Shown: piece by piece, positions 18,822-29,151 of the stretch
Position numbering within the stretch: the stretch's first letter is position 1
Layout: each line of letters starts with the position of its first letter
DNA from: Prorocentrum cordatum
Taxonomy: Eukaryota > Sar > Dinophyceae > Prorocentrales > Prorocentraceae
DNA: 64,000 nt
Assembly (NCBI GenBank): GCA_963575745.1
Contig: CAUYUJ010009757.1
Location: 37,501-101,500, forward strand
Direction: 5' to 3'
Position numbers and translations under genes: made by a program
The notes under the pieces: generated by a model
What the model was told of the DNA's origin: nothing
Database searches by the model: none
Seen by the model: the letters and a program-made list of their open reading frames with translations, nothing else

Positions 18822-20411
18822 TTAGGCCAGGGTTGGACATATCGTCGTAGCGACGCGCCCCAGGCAGCCTAGGCAATTGGTCTTCTCTTTGCAGGTGCTG
18901 GCAACTTCCGCCACGGCCTCCCAGAAGGAAAGCAGTGGAAGTCCCTCGAGTCGTAGTGCAGAGCCAAGAGCGACGATCTCGGACTCCGTGGAGGAGTGCG
19001 AAACGACCGTCTGTCTCTTGCACACAGCATTGACGGGGAAGAACGTATTCGGTCCAACGAGCGCCGCGAAGACGCCAGTCGTGGACTTAGAGGAAGTAAT
19101 ACAGTCGGCAAATGAGGCATCGGTGAAGAGCATGATGGGCAATTTGTCCTGAGTGTCACCGATCCATCCATGCAGGCAATGGGTACGAGTCGTCTTGAGG
19201 TAGCAGATGAGCCGATGAAGGCGTTTATCACACGTAGTATTCCATTTGGTGATCTCTCTGGCTAACATGCGCACTGGGTGCCAAAGATCGAAACGACAAC
19301 ATCGTGCCATATAGAGAATCTTCAGCAATACACCTGCCGCGTCCTGGCCGAGAATGCCCTCGTCAGAGTAATCAGACTCGGTCAAAGATGCGCCCTCGAT
19401 GCCAGGAGTCTCTGCGGCGGGAAGGTCATCATAAGTGACTGTCGTGGATTGCGACGTATCAATAAGTCTTTCGATCGACCCAGCTGGGCTGGATGATCGT
19501 GACCGAGCATTGAGCACGCCAGTAGGTCTCGCGACCGACCCAGAGGAACTAGGCGATTTGGATCGCGGAGCCCTTGGGGAGTCTGACCGTTTTCGGCGTG
19601 AGCCTGGCTTTTGGGTACGCTTGGAGGCACACTCAGGGTAGCGTTCTATACATTGGTCGGTGAAGCCAAGCATATCATGTCGTATACCACGAACTTGGTT
19701 AGCTGTATGGTAGTCTTTTTCGCTGTGGGTAGGCAACGTTGGACGCATGGTAGCCATTCGCTTGTCGAAGACGTTCTGGGGAAAGTCATAAGCCTGTTGC
19801 CCACAACCAAGATGCTGAGAGTACGGAGTGGGCGGATCTAGCTCAACGCCGCTTTTGCGGATCAGATCCCAGCCAACATGGAGGTTGGCGGCGGGCCCTG
19901 CAAGTTTGAAGTCGCCCACGTATACCGAAAGTATCAAGCCCAGCTTCTTGTGTCTCCACGCGCATTCCCAACCGGGGATGGGCTCGAATCCAACGCTCTC
20001 CAAGCACGTGCGACACTTGCGTTCCCAGAACACGTCTGCCAAGGGGTGCCCGCAAAGTGCTAAGCGTAGTCGGGCCACGGGATTCTTGTATTTAGCCCAA
20101 GATGCGGGCTGACGCCACTTGGGTAGGAGAATCCAAGTATCGACCGGGTCGATCCGACCGTCTCCGTATAGTAAGGCCTGAGTGTATGCGCCTGGCGCGT
20201 CACTCTGCTTGCCTCCATAGTTTGGCGATCATGCGGTGGCGTCACAAAGCTTAGAAGCCTCAATGCGTGACGCACTAGACGCCGCATCGGCGAAGATGGC
20301 GGCCAAGCCAGTCTCGTCTTTGCCAGTGTTGCCCTGAACCACTACGCGGCCCTTGAACTCACGTAGTTCCGGAGGAACTTCCTCATGTTTCACAGAAGAT
20401 AGCTCTAACAT
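18822..20411 (-). pseudogene. Reverse transcriptase and RNase H, copia type (copy A)
   Basis: One frame interrupted by a TGA at 20229-20231. GRVVVQGN marks the RT entry, SDAPGAYTQ carries the first palm Asp, and LSVYVGDFKLAG (19911-19922 for YVGD) is the catalytic box with the first Asp of YVDD replaced by Gly. An Arg/Ser/Pro-rich linker follows. RNase H then shows TDASFADC and SKSTTG and STESEIVAL, giving its catalytic Asp and Glu. The frame ends at 18822, before the RNase H tail. With YVGD, an internal stop and a split RNase H, this copy should not make active enzyme. Family assignment is firm. Confidence 0.9.
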
Positions 20412-20480
20412 ATTGAAGAAGTGAACCTTCTCCCCTGTGCGAATCGCCCCGGACTCAACATCATCTTTCTCAGCAACAAT

Positions 20481-21806
20481 TTATATCATCCATGTCTGCT
20501 TCTTCTCAAGGCGTTCGCATCCCTTGCGTAGGGCCTCTTGTGCACGTGGCTCAGCAGCAACCTCGCGTTTATTCAGATTTCGGGTAACAAGGGCCGGGCG
20601 TGCCCATGCTGACGCAGGGAGTTTCTCTCTGTGTACCTGTGAGAAATCGGATCCACGCGGCATAGTAGGCATCGCTACCGACGGGGTGAACTTGCGGATA
20701 AGCGGGTTCGCACCCCCGAACTCATATCCCTCACTGTCGATTAGCACCAGAGTTCGCGCGACTCCAGCAGGCGATGGTAAGGGTTGGCGGTCGTATAATA
20801 CTGCGGTGATGTCACGTGGTCCGCCAGGAAGTTTGGCATGCAGAAGTTCCTTGTTTGTCGCGCCCTTGGCGTCCTCGTCTCGGATGACAGCTCCGCTGCC
20901 CATATCGTAGGTAATACGGCGTTCCACGGTATTCCATGTAGGCCCACCAGCCGTGGTTCCGCGAAAGAGTTTAGCTTGTTTGTCCTGACGGGTCCACACC
21001 CTAGGGGCAGCCCGCTCGCGTGTCTCGCGGGCTTGTTTTATGTCTTCTGCATAATCGATCTCTTTCTCCTGTTGTCCTCGGGAGAAAGTCTTCCAGTGTT
21101 CGGGAAGGATGTGGTCTGGGCGCGTAGTAGCCTGCACGCGTGTCTCACGACCGCGGACCACCATTTTGCCGTCTGGCAGCATCTTGGGGAGCTCGTAGAA
21201 CCGAACTAGGCCGGTCCATGGCTCACTAAGTTCTCGGTGGTCTGCGGCACTAACACCGCCCCAAACGTCTCGAAAGACACTCTCGCCCTCGAAGGTAGCA
21301 GTCGTCTCGAAGTCCCGCGCGGCATCGAGCTGATCGACGGGGACAAGAATGTTCATCACATCGTCTGTCGGTCTGAATAACTTCTTTCGCGGAGTGCGGA
21401 TATGCCGGATGATGCAGTATCCACGCTGCTCCCAGTAATCCGGCTCTGGCGCTGGTGCAGCGACATCGGGGGCCGATGGGTGGGCAGCAGCAGGACTGTC
21501 GTCCAGCGGTATCATAGAGGGATCACCCCACTCTGTCGGGTAGGCAAGCGGTAGGTCAGGCAGAGGTTTGTCGCCCAAGGGACGAGAAGTAGTTGCCTTG
21601 ACCTCGTCGTGTGCCTCTGGGTTGTGGTGTCGCAGGGTACCGCCCTTTACAGGGGATGTGAACTTACCGTCCGGGATGATAATGTCCTTGACCCTGTGTG
21701 CGTGACGCAGGTCGCCGTCAGGATTTCTGGCGTATGTAGCCGTGTCCAAGACGAGATAATCACCCGACCAACGCCCACCTGAGTGTAAATGGTAACCCAT
21801 GAACAA
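20481..21806 (-). CDS. Integrase C-terminal domain and IN-RT linker (copy A)
   Basis: Begins with GYHLHSGGRWSGDYLV, the copia integrase C-terminal signature, and continues through a Pro/Ala linker, WEQRGYCIIRHIRTPRKKLF, and a charged region to LEKKQTW, where RT normally starts. The TAA at 20481-20483 falls just after TWMI; the same frame continues beyond it (IVAEKDDVESGAIRTGEKVH) into RT. Copy B has the identical stop. It is separated from the integrase core by a one-base deletion near 21870-21880 that copy B lacks. Confidence 0.8.
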   Translation of the reverse strand: MFMGYHLHSGGRWSGDYLVLDTATYARNPDGDLRHAHRVKDIIIPDGKFTSPVKGGTLRHHNPEAHDEVKATTSRPLGDKPLPDLPLAYPTEWGDPSMIPLDDSPAAAHPSAPDVAAPAPEPDYWEQRGYCIIRHIRTPRKKLFRPTDDVMNILVPVDQLDAARDFETTATFEGESVFRDVWGGVSAADHRELSEPWTGLVRFYELPKMLPDGKMVVRGRETRVQATTRPDHILPEHWKTFSRGQQEKEIDYAEDIKQARETRERAAPRVWTRQDKQAKLFRGTTAGGPTWNTVERRITYDMGSGAVIRDEDAKGATNKELLHAKLPGGPRDITAVLYDRQPLPSPAGVARTLVLIDSEGYEFGGANPLIRKFTPSVAMPTMPRGSDFSQVHREKLPASAWARPALVTRNLNKREVAAEPRAQEALRKGCERLEKKQTWMI

Positions 21807-23077
21807 CCCTTCCCGAGCATTTTCTTGGAACTTTGCTGTCTCGTTGTTGATCTCGGGATTGAGGCATTTCCAAAAAAACGATCACCGAATGGTATGCAGT
21901 GCCCGGGGAAACTTCCACCACATTGGGTTTCATGTGCTGTCTTGTCTGCGTGCCCATCGCTGAGGGCGGCAACGCCCGTGGATGCGCGCGCAAAGTTATG
22001 TCCACGGCAAAAGGCCTGCATGGCCCCCTTCCACCGCTCATGTCCCAGCCCGGACATATGCAACGCAGCTCTGGCGCCCAGGATGACGATCTTGACAATG
22101 CGTTCTATCAGGCCATTCGTCTGTGGACGATGAGGAGTACTAGTGTCATGTCGCCATCCCAGCTGGCGGTGCGCTTTCAGAAGCTCTCCTGAGTCATCTG
22201 TATAGACGTGCTTCACTTTATCGTTTGCGGCGATGAATTGCTGAAAGGATGCCTTCGTTGTAGCTGCGTCTTTGTGTATGGCTGGATATGCCATGATGAT
22301 GCCGGTGCATCTGTCGAGGACGACAAGTGCAGACTTGTCGCCATTTTTATCAGCGGCATCGTCCTTGGCAAAGACGACGCGGTCGGCAGTTAGCGCCTCC
22401 CCGAACTTCTTCGGGGCAAAAGCCTCGTGGGCAATGTCCTCGTCCGTGGGGGCTGCCGGTGGATGTGGTTTGCGCTGTCGTATGCGCGGGGCGTTCTGCG
22501 CCATGCTGCGAGAGCAAACCTCACAGTCTGGGTGTTTCGGACTGTGAGTCATGCAGTGCATAGGGTCGATGGGCATCTCGTCGGTTTGGAAGAACACGGC
22601 CACTATCGGAGCGTGCCTCAGCAGGCGTCGCCATCGGCAGATCCCTGATGGATGTCGACGTAGTGTCGATCGGATCTGCTTGAACCGCGCCTGGGGCATC
22701 CCCGCAGGTCTTTGTAGACCCCCCGCGTGTGTTAGGAGAACGCTGCTGCTGAGACGTGAACGAGTCGCAGTACGAAGCTTTGACTTGTCCCTTGGGGCAG
22801 TTCTCGCGGTGGAGCCGTGATTCAGAGGTTGGTGGTGACTGCGCTGGGTCCTTGCAGCACCAGCGTGTGTCATGGCAGCGTGAAGGGGAACGCTTGCGTC
22901 TGCGACGTCTTGGTGCGGGGGAGGTGCACAATCGGGGTGATTGTATCTTGACAAGATCGTGGAGGCGTAGCTCTGAAACTCGACTGCTGACGGGAACTTT
23001 GTACCACTGGCCCCCCGGATCCTGGAGCATGTGGCCCAAATCGGGGTCCCAAAGTTGCCGCAAGCCATCAACTTCAA
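21647..23077 (-). pseudogene. Integrase core, DDE type (copy A)
   Basis: The zinc-binding HHCC is seen as H178-x3-H182-x2-C185-x2-C188 (THSPKHPDCEVC). Catalytic residues follow: D232 (TADRVV), D294 (VYTDDSGEL) and E325 (PQTNGLIER), with 30 residues between the last two. Inserting element cDNA is the family's role. The first ~150 codons of this frame are probably not authentic; a different frame at 22521-23063 reads DPDLGHMLQDPGGQWYKVPV, the expected protease-integrase connector. The C-terminus is lost by frameshift after FPGHCIPFGDRFF. Confidence 0.85.
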
Positions 23078-23081
23078 TTAA

Positions 23082-23792
23082 TTATCCGACTGATAACGAT
23101 GGACAATCTGGCAGGGCAAGAGCTGAACTCCGCAAGCCGACCTCTGGTAGTTGGATGTCGTAGTGCTCATTGACAATACGATCACCATTGGCCGTTTCCA
23201 GAATGTGTTCCTCGCGGATAGATATGCGATCAGATTCGGTCTGCGCAAGCTCGTTCTTATCCTGAATATGGTGCGCAGATCCACTGTCGAGAACGCAGGA
23301 ACGTGTCAGGGCGGCTGTCGATCGCGGAGGGTCGACAGTAGGTGTCGCCACCGACTCCTGGTTCGTCTCGGATGACTCTGTGATGGAGTCGGCAGAACCT
23401 GTAATCGCAGTGGGTGTTGCCACCGACACTGTATCGTGTCGGTAGTCCTGTGGGTCCTTATACCATGATTGGGCCTCCCGTTGACAACATTGCAGAGCCT
23501 CAGCACTTTGTTGCCACCACTGCGGTCGCGGATCTGGTATCTTGACAATGTCGCCTTCGTTTGGCTTGTCGATCCACTTGTCGAGAGTGGTCTTGCCAGA
23601 ACCGATGTACGGGAAGTATTCCACATTGTGTGTGTGCGTCGAAACGTATCCGGCGTCGTGGTGTGGTAGATATATTCCTGGCTTTGTGTGCGGCCATAAG
23701 GGTCTTGTCACGCATGACGCAACTACGGTCGCAGCGGCGTGGGCGGCGATTATTAATAGCAGGAGAGCGTACTCGAAACCTATGGGAGCCAC
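23082..23792 (-). CDS. Aspartic protease region (copy A)
   Basis: The active-site DSGS is at residues 169-172 (CVLDSGSAHHIQDKNEL), followed by ILETANGDR and the LPEVGLRSSALALPDCPSLSVG strand, as in copia proteases. The preceding 165 residues include IVKIPDPRPQWWQQ and two copies of the dispersed VATPT motif immediately before the protease. The enzyme would cut the gag-pol polyprotein. It lies in a different frame from the RS region upstream in the message. The N-terminal hydrophobic residues are probably an out-of-frame extension. Confidence 0.85.
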   Translation of the reverse strand: MAPIGFEYALLLLIIAAHAAATVVASCVTRPLWPHTKPGIYLPHHDAGYVSTHTHNVEYFPYIGSGKTTLDKWIDKPNEGDIVKIPDPRPQWWQQSAEALQCCQREAQSWYKDPQDYRHDTVSVATPTAITGSADSITESSETNQESVATPTVDPPRSTAALTRSCVLDSGSAHHIQDKNELAQTESDRISIREEHILETANGDRIVNEHYDIQLPEVGLRSSALALPDCPSLSVG

Positions 23793-24613
23793 GGGATGAA
23801 CTGCGGCTCATGGAACGGCGGTCACGTCCTCTGTCACTGCCGGATGATCTGTCGCGGCCACGTGGGCTGCCACGTCCTCCGCCACGTCCGTCTCTCCCTC
23901 GGGAAGATGATCGTGAAGATCTACCGTATCGACCTCTCGACTGACTGCGAGAGTCGATAAATTTTCTGGAGGATGATCGAGCGCGGTCGCGTTGGCGTTT
24001 GTGGTCGCGTCGGTTGTATGACCCCCCGCATTCCGAACCCCCCCGCGTTGTGGAGAGCGTCTGCTCCCTGACCCGCGGGGTGGTGGTCGGCCACGGCTGT
24101 CCTGACGTAAATCCGTGGGCGGCTGGGGCTCCTATCAGGTGTCTTCGTACCAGCTGCGAGGTGGGCATATTTGCACTTGTCACCTTTGTGGCACTTGTTC
24201 TGGACGAAGTAACTAAACTGCGCCATGTGCGGGAAGTTGGATTTGCCACCGCGTGCGCAGGAACTGCGCTTGGCGAATCCGAAGCAGAACTGCTTCGATC
24301 CTGGCTTTTTGGAACTCGCAGGGGCCGGCGCGCTTCGGCGAGCGTTGCCGCCAGCGTTAGATGGGCGGGAAGATCTGCCGCCTCTCCCATCCCTGGGGTA
24401 GACGTGCAAAGCCTTGCAACGGTCCCCGTTCCGACAGTTGCCTTTGTTCCAGGTTGCGCAGATGTTCACCTGAGAACGGTTCTCATACTCATACCGTATT
24501 GATATATATATATATATAAACTTATTCTCTGGTTGTTTCGTTTCCAGAACGTCGAGAACACGCGGAGCCATTCGTGGGTACGATGCGGGTCGCTTACTTT
24601 CATTCGTTGGCAC
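23760..24613 (-). pseudogene. CCCH zinc-finger and RS domain of gag (copy A)
   Basis: Finger 1 is complete: C52-x7-C60-x5-C66-x3-H70 (CATWNKGNC, CRNGDRCKALH). Finger 2 keeps C110-x8-C119 and a His but has lost the third Cys, which copy B retains (CARGDICHFPPH). Finger 3 keeps CHKGDKCKYAH without the first Cys. An RS domain follows in another frame (about 23770-24000: SRSQSRGRYGRSSRSSSRG and similar). The position, between gag core and protease, is that of the nucleocapsid, where copia elements usually have a CCHC knuckle; CCCH fingers bind RNA. Confidence 0.75.
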
Positions 24614-26937
24614 TCATACATGTCCTGTTTTATCCACATGTGTCGGCGAATCTGAGCGCGGATCTGAGAGTCGAGAATCTTGGGGTCGGGTGCCTCTCGG
24701 CAACCCAACAATAAAGCGTCTCATTCTGTAATGCATCGTTGCAGATCTTCGTCTCTCATCCTCAATTCTTTGAGGCGCTCAAAACCGTGTAGGTCATCAT
24801 CAACCTCGGTCACCTTGTAGGACTGTAGGATGTGCCAGTATATCTGGCGTCCTTTCAGCATTCGTCCAGCTTTGTGTTCCTTGGTTTCGATGAGCCTGAT
24901 CTGGAAGCGCAGGTCAGAGGATAAGATGTCGCTGAGAGCAGTGGCGAGTTTGCAATCGATGCTCTCAAAGTCACCGCTGTCTCTCACGTCATCAAAGGTA
25001 CACTCGGGCTGTTCAGCCACGCATGGGAAGGCGTATGCTTTGGAGGGGCGCCCTGAAGCGGCTCCAAAGTTCTTCCGCGCCTTCTGCTGCCGCTCAAGCA
25101 GCTGTGTGATTTTGGGTAAGACAGGGGCTCTTACGGTGTCTGACTCCTTGATAGGAGTAGTAGTGTTGACCGAAACCGCAGACAGTGGTTGCGAGGGTAT
25201 CGGTGCACCGTCGGCGGTTGGTTCTGTGCGCACTGGAGACGCGCGGCGTGTCTGTGCGGAAGCTGCCGCGGAGGCTGCTCCTGGAGACGTACGTCTTGGT
25301 TGTCCTGCAGAAGCGCGTGGCGCTGCAGCGGACGTCGCCGTCGGCATGGGGAGGCCTGGCGAAGGCTGAAGGTGAAGTGTAGTGTCGTTGGTGTGGTCAA
25401 TCAGTAGATTTGTCCAGTTCGTCATGTCCTCGAGTATTTGATCCACCTTTTGGCGTGCAGATCGCAAGCCATGCCTGGAAGAAGTGATCTCGTCGTCGGT
25501 GCCCCGAGAGCGTTGGGAATGCCCATCAAGGCGTTGCTCGTAGGCTCGGAGACGTGCGTTTTGTGCCTCCAGCTCACTTTCCAGACGTGTGAGACACTCC
25601 TCAACGCGTACTTTTTTGCAGCATCTCTGTCCCGAAGGGCCTGGGAGAGCTCGGGCTGCGCGTGGTCCGCCGCCGTCTTAACTTCCTCCACCCTGTCAAT
25701 GAAGTGGGCGAAATCGTAAACCGTAGGAGGAGATCCCAGCTGATCAGTCTGGGCTCGTCCGACGCGCAACTCTGCCAGGGCGTCCTGCGCACCGGGTAAA
25801 AGCTGCTCGATCACAGAGATCCGGTTAGCGAGGGGCTGCACGACAGCGTCGGTCGCATCAAGCCGTTGAGCGATGACTCTCCCAGTATTTTGCAATAACC
25901 GTAGCGTGGTCCATGTTTGATCGAAGATCATTGATTTGGGACTGGGCGTCGCCGAGGTCGTGTGCCTCTGATAGAGGCGGTCGGTTTCGGAGCCGATCAT
26001 GGATCTCATCGTGTAGGATCCTGACCGCAGAAACGCCTGTGTCGTGGACGACCACAAGCTGATGCTCCATCTGCACAAGGTAGTTGCGCAGGTGCTCGAC
26101 CGTCGCAGACCATTCACCTGAGTATGACATCTCACGGTCAACCTGAAACTGCAGCTCTCCTAAAAGACGACGATCTTCAGCGATCCTGGAATCTATGATC
26201 GCTAAGGCGCCGTCGAAGTCTTGACGTAGAGCAGCAGTGTGTGCGGCGTTCGTCTGAACGCTCTGAACCAGTCCAGAGTACTGCCTGGACACGAAGGTTT
26301 CAACCTGGTCTCGCAGCTCAGCAAGGTCACCTGCAGCGGGCGTGGCCGCCGGCAGGTCGTCTGAGAGGAAGAGGTGAGGAGCGTCTGCTCCCTGGTGCAC
26401 CCTCTCGCGAGGGGTGCGCGGCCTCTGAGAGGCCGCGCGCGGGCTCGATCTAGTCTCGTCGTAGGGGCCTGCGGCCTCGCGACGGTTACGCATGGACGAG
26501 CTGCGGCTAGGGCCGTGTGTGCGTGGTGTCTGACGAGGTGATGATACCTTGGGATGCTGCGTCTGCGGCTGTGCCGCCACTGGTCTACCGAACTCCTCGA
26601 AGGCGGCCACGTGTGCCGACGCTGGGGCAGTGGCAGGGCTGGCTGGGCCAGCGCTGTTGGTCCAGAGGCGGTTAGCGCGGAAGCGCCCTGGAGTATCGGG
26701 GCCAGTGGGGCTTGCGCCCGACGCAGTAGGGATTGCTCCCGACGTAGGAAGAGGAGAGGGGGGGTCGAAGGTAGGCGTGTGAAATCCTCCACTGCCTGTT
26801 CCTACTCCTTCTCCTGTCCCCCCGTGGGCGGCGCGGCGGCGAAGTTCAGCAGCTAGTCGCGCCTCGGGTCCGTCGAAGCTGGGGGGGGGTATCTGGGGCA
26901 CCCACACGGTCACCTCCAAGGCTCTCCAGCTCATCAC
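24466..26937 (-). pseudogene. Gag: low-complexity N-terminus, coiled coil, core (copy A)
   Basis: The first frame (26937-25858) starts MMSWRALEV, runs through a Pro/Ser/Arg-rich region with QTQHPK and RSSSMRNRR, then a coiled coil (about residues 205-340). The coil continues in two other frames (RVIAQRLDATDAVV; RVEECLTRLESELEAQNARL) and ends in a gag core (about 24721-25050: FRFQ-like LRFQIRLIETKEHK, GRQIYWHILQSY). A TGA at 24721-24723 follows ITE; the frame reads on as DALLLGCREAPDPK. Breaks near 25868 and at an A/T-run near 25612 separate frames; the first is shared with copy B, the second is not. Gag would form the particle. Confidence 0.7.
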
Positions 26938-27057
26938 CGAGCCGTCGCGCCGTCGGAGAGCTCAGACGCGAAGCCTCGAAGGATCCCTTACGGCGCATGC
27001 GCCGTCGGGGCTCCATCGGGGCTGCGGGCGAGATCGCCGCAAGGGTAGAGTCTATTC
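26938..27057. other. 5' leader of the coding block; no LTR
   Basis: Only about 120 bases separate the gag start from the spacer start sequence (TTTTTAGAAAGGAGAATC). It shares no sequence with the opposite end of the block (9665-9943), so there are no terminal repeats here, and no clear tRNA primer site is visible. Confidence 0.6.
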
Positions 27058-27212
27058 TCTTTTTAGAAAGGAGAATCTACGCGGCGCAACTCACTTTGAG
27101 TGTCTTGAAGCTGCCCTCTCCGCTGCTCGTGCAAACATCCCACCCTCCCACCCGCAATTTGGTCGCAAGACTTCTTAAGACCGTGACGGCACGTGCCAAA
27201 TTGCACTTGGCA

Positions 27213-27822
27213 GCGACACCGACGCCGACGACGACAGCGACAACGACGACTACGACGACGCCGACGACGACTACGACTTCGACGACGACGACCACGCCGA
27301 CGCCGACGCCGACGACGACGACGCCGACGCCGACGACGACGATGACAACGCTGACGACGACGACGACGCCGACGACGCCGACGACGACGACGGCGACGAT
27401 GCCGACGACGACGACGAACACGACAACGACGACGACGTCGCCAACGAAGACGACGACGACGAGGGAGGATGGAGGACGACGACGGCGACAACGACGACAA
27501 CGACGAGGGAGGAGGGAGGACGGCAACGACGCGAACGACGAAGGAGGAAGGACGGCGACACCGACGACGACAACGACGAGGGAGGGAAAATGACGACGAC
27601 GACGACGACGACGGCGACGAAATAGGAGGGACGACGACATGACGCCAACGACGGACGACGACGACGACGACGAGAAAGGAGGAAGGACGACCACGGCAAT
27701 CACGACGACGGGAACAACGACGACGCCAAAGAGGACGACGACGACGGCGACGAGGAAAGACAGAGGACGACGACGGCGACGGCGACGACGAGGGAGGGAG
27801 GACGGCGACAACGACGACGACG
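27213..27822. repeat. (GAC)n triplet array 3
   Basis: About 610 bases of degenerate GAC-type triplets with GAGGGAGGA interruptions, in the first spacer module of copy A. Confidence 0.95.
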
Positions 27823-28562
27823 CAAGAGCGCGCGCGCACGGTACTGTTGAACATGTGTATTGCGGAACCTTGTGTTTTTGTATGTTTCTTGGACACTCGA
27901 TTTTGAAGTCCGTCCGAAACCGAAGGTTGAAGGATTTCCGCATGCGCGCGCGACGACGCGCGCGCAGGAAGCCCGTGTGGTAGTATTTTCTGACAGTATT
28001 GAAGAACCGATGGTTTTCTTAAGTTAAGATTTCGCAAGAGCGCGCGCGTAAGCTTTTTTAGGGAATCCGTGTTGCGAAACCATGTGTTTTGGTATGTCGT
28101 TTGGAAACTCGATGTTGAAATCCTTCCGAAACCAAAGGTGCTTGAAGTATTCCGGCATGCGCGCGCGACGACGCGCGCGCGTGCACTTCGTCTCATTTTT
28201 TGCAGAGGACTTCTTCGAAACCCCTGATTTTTGATAAACGAATGTGCGCGCATAGTTTTTTCCAAGGGAGCCGAAGGGGGGTAGATACCAGCTTGGCTGG
28301 GATAGCTATGATATCAGAGTTAGGATGGACGATGGGGCAGGACCATGTGTAACTAGCCATACGAAAAAGGGGGTCTTCAAGTCCGGGGGAAGATGGTAGA
28401 ACCGATCTTTTTTTTGAAACGAGAACTTATGTAATGCAATCAATCACTTGCTCAACTTGCAGCTGCCCTCTCCACTGCTCGCTCAAACATCCCACCCTCC
28501 CACCCGCAATTTGGTCGCAAGACCTCTGAAGACCGTGACGGTAGATACCGCATGGCACTTGG

Positions 28563-29151
28563 CAGCGACACTAGCGCCAAAGACGGCAGCGACAACGACG
28601 CCGACGACGACGCCGACACCGACTACGACGACACCGACAACGTCTCCAACGACTTCGACGATGACGACAACGACGACGACGACGAAGACGACGACGACGA
28701 CACCGACGACGACGACGACGCCGACGACGACGATGACGACGATGACAACGCCGACGACGACGATGACGACGATGACAACGCTGACGACGACGATGACGAC
28801 GACGACGTCGCCAACGAAGACGACGACGAGGGGGGAGGGAGGACGACGACGGCGACAACGACGACAACGACGAGGGAAGAGGGAGGACGGCAAAGACGCG
28901 AACGGCGACGAAGCAGGGAGGACGGCGACGCCGACGACGACAACGACGAGGGAGGAGGGAGGGCGGCGACAACGACGATGACGACGAACTAGGAAGGATG
29001 ACGACGAGACGCCGACGACGGACCACGACGACGACGAGGGAGGAGGAAGGACGACCACGGCGACAACGACGACGGAAACGACGACGACGCCAAAGAGGAC
29101 GACGACGACGGCGACGAAGAAAGACAGAGGACGACGACGGCGTCGACGACG
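28563..29151. repeat. (GAC)n triplet array 4
   Basis: About 590 bases of GAC-type triplets with several GAT and ACC variants, in the second spacer module of copy A. Confidence 0.95.

Noticed and set aside
24495-24540. Intron at the (TA)n stretch between gag core and the CCCH fingers
   Set aside because: The frame stays open through it in copy A, and no convincing splice pair is visible; the tract is poorly resolved in copy B.
9665-27057. LTRs flanking the coding block
   Set aside because: The 120 bases before gag and the sequence after D7 share no direct repeat, and the flanks are explained by the tandem 23-kb unit.
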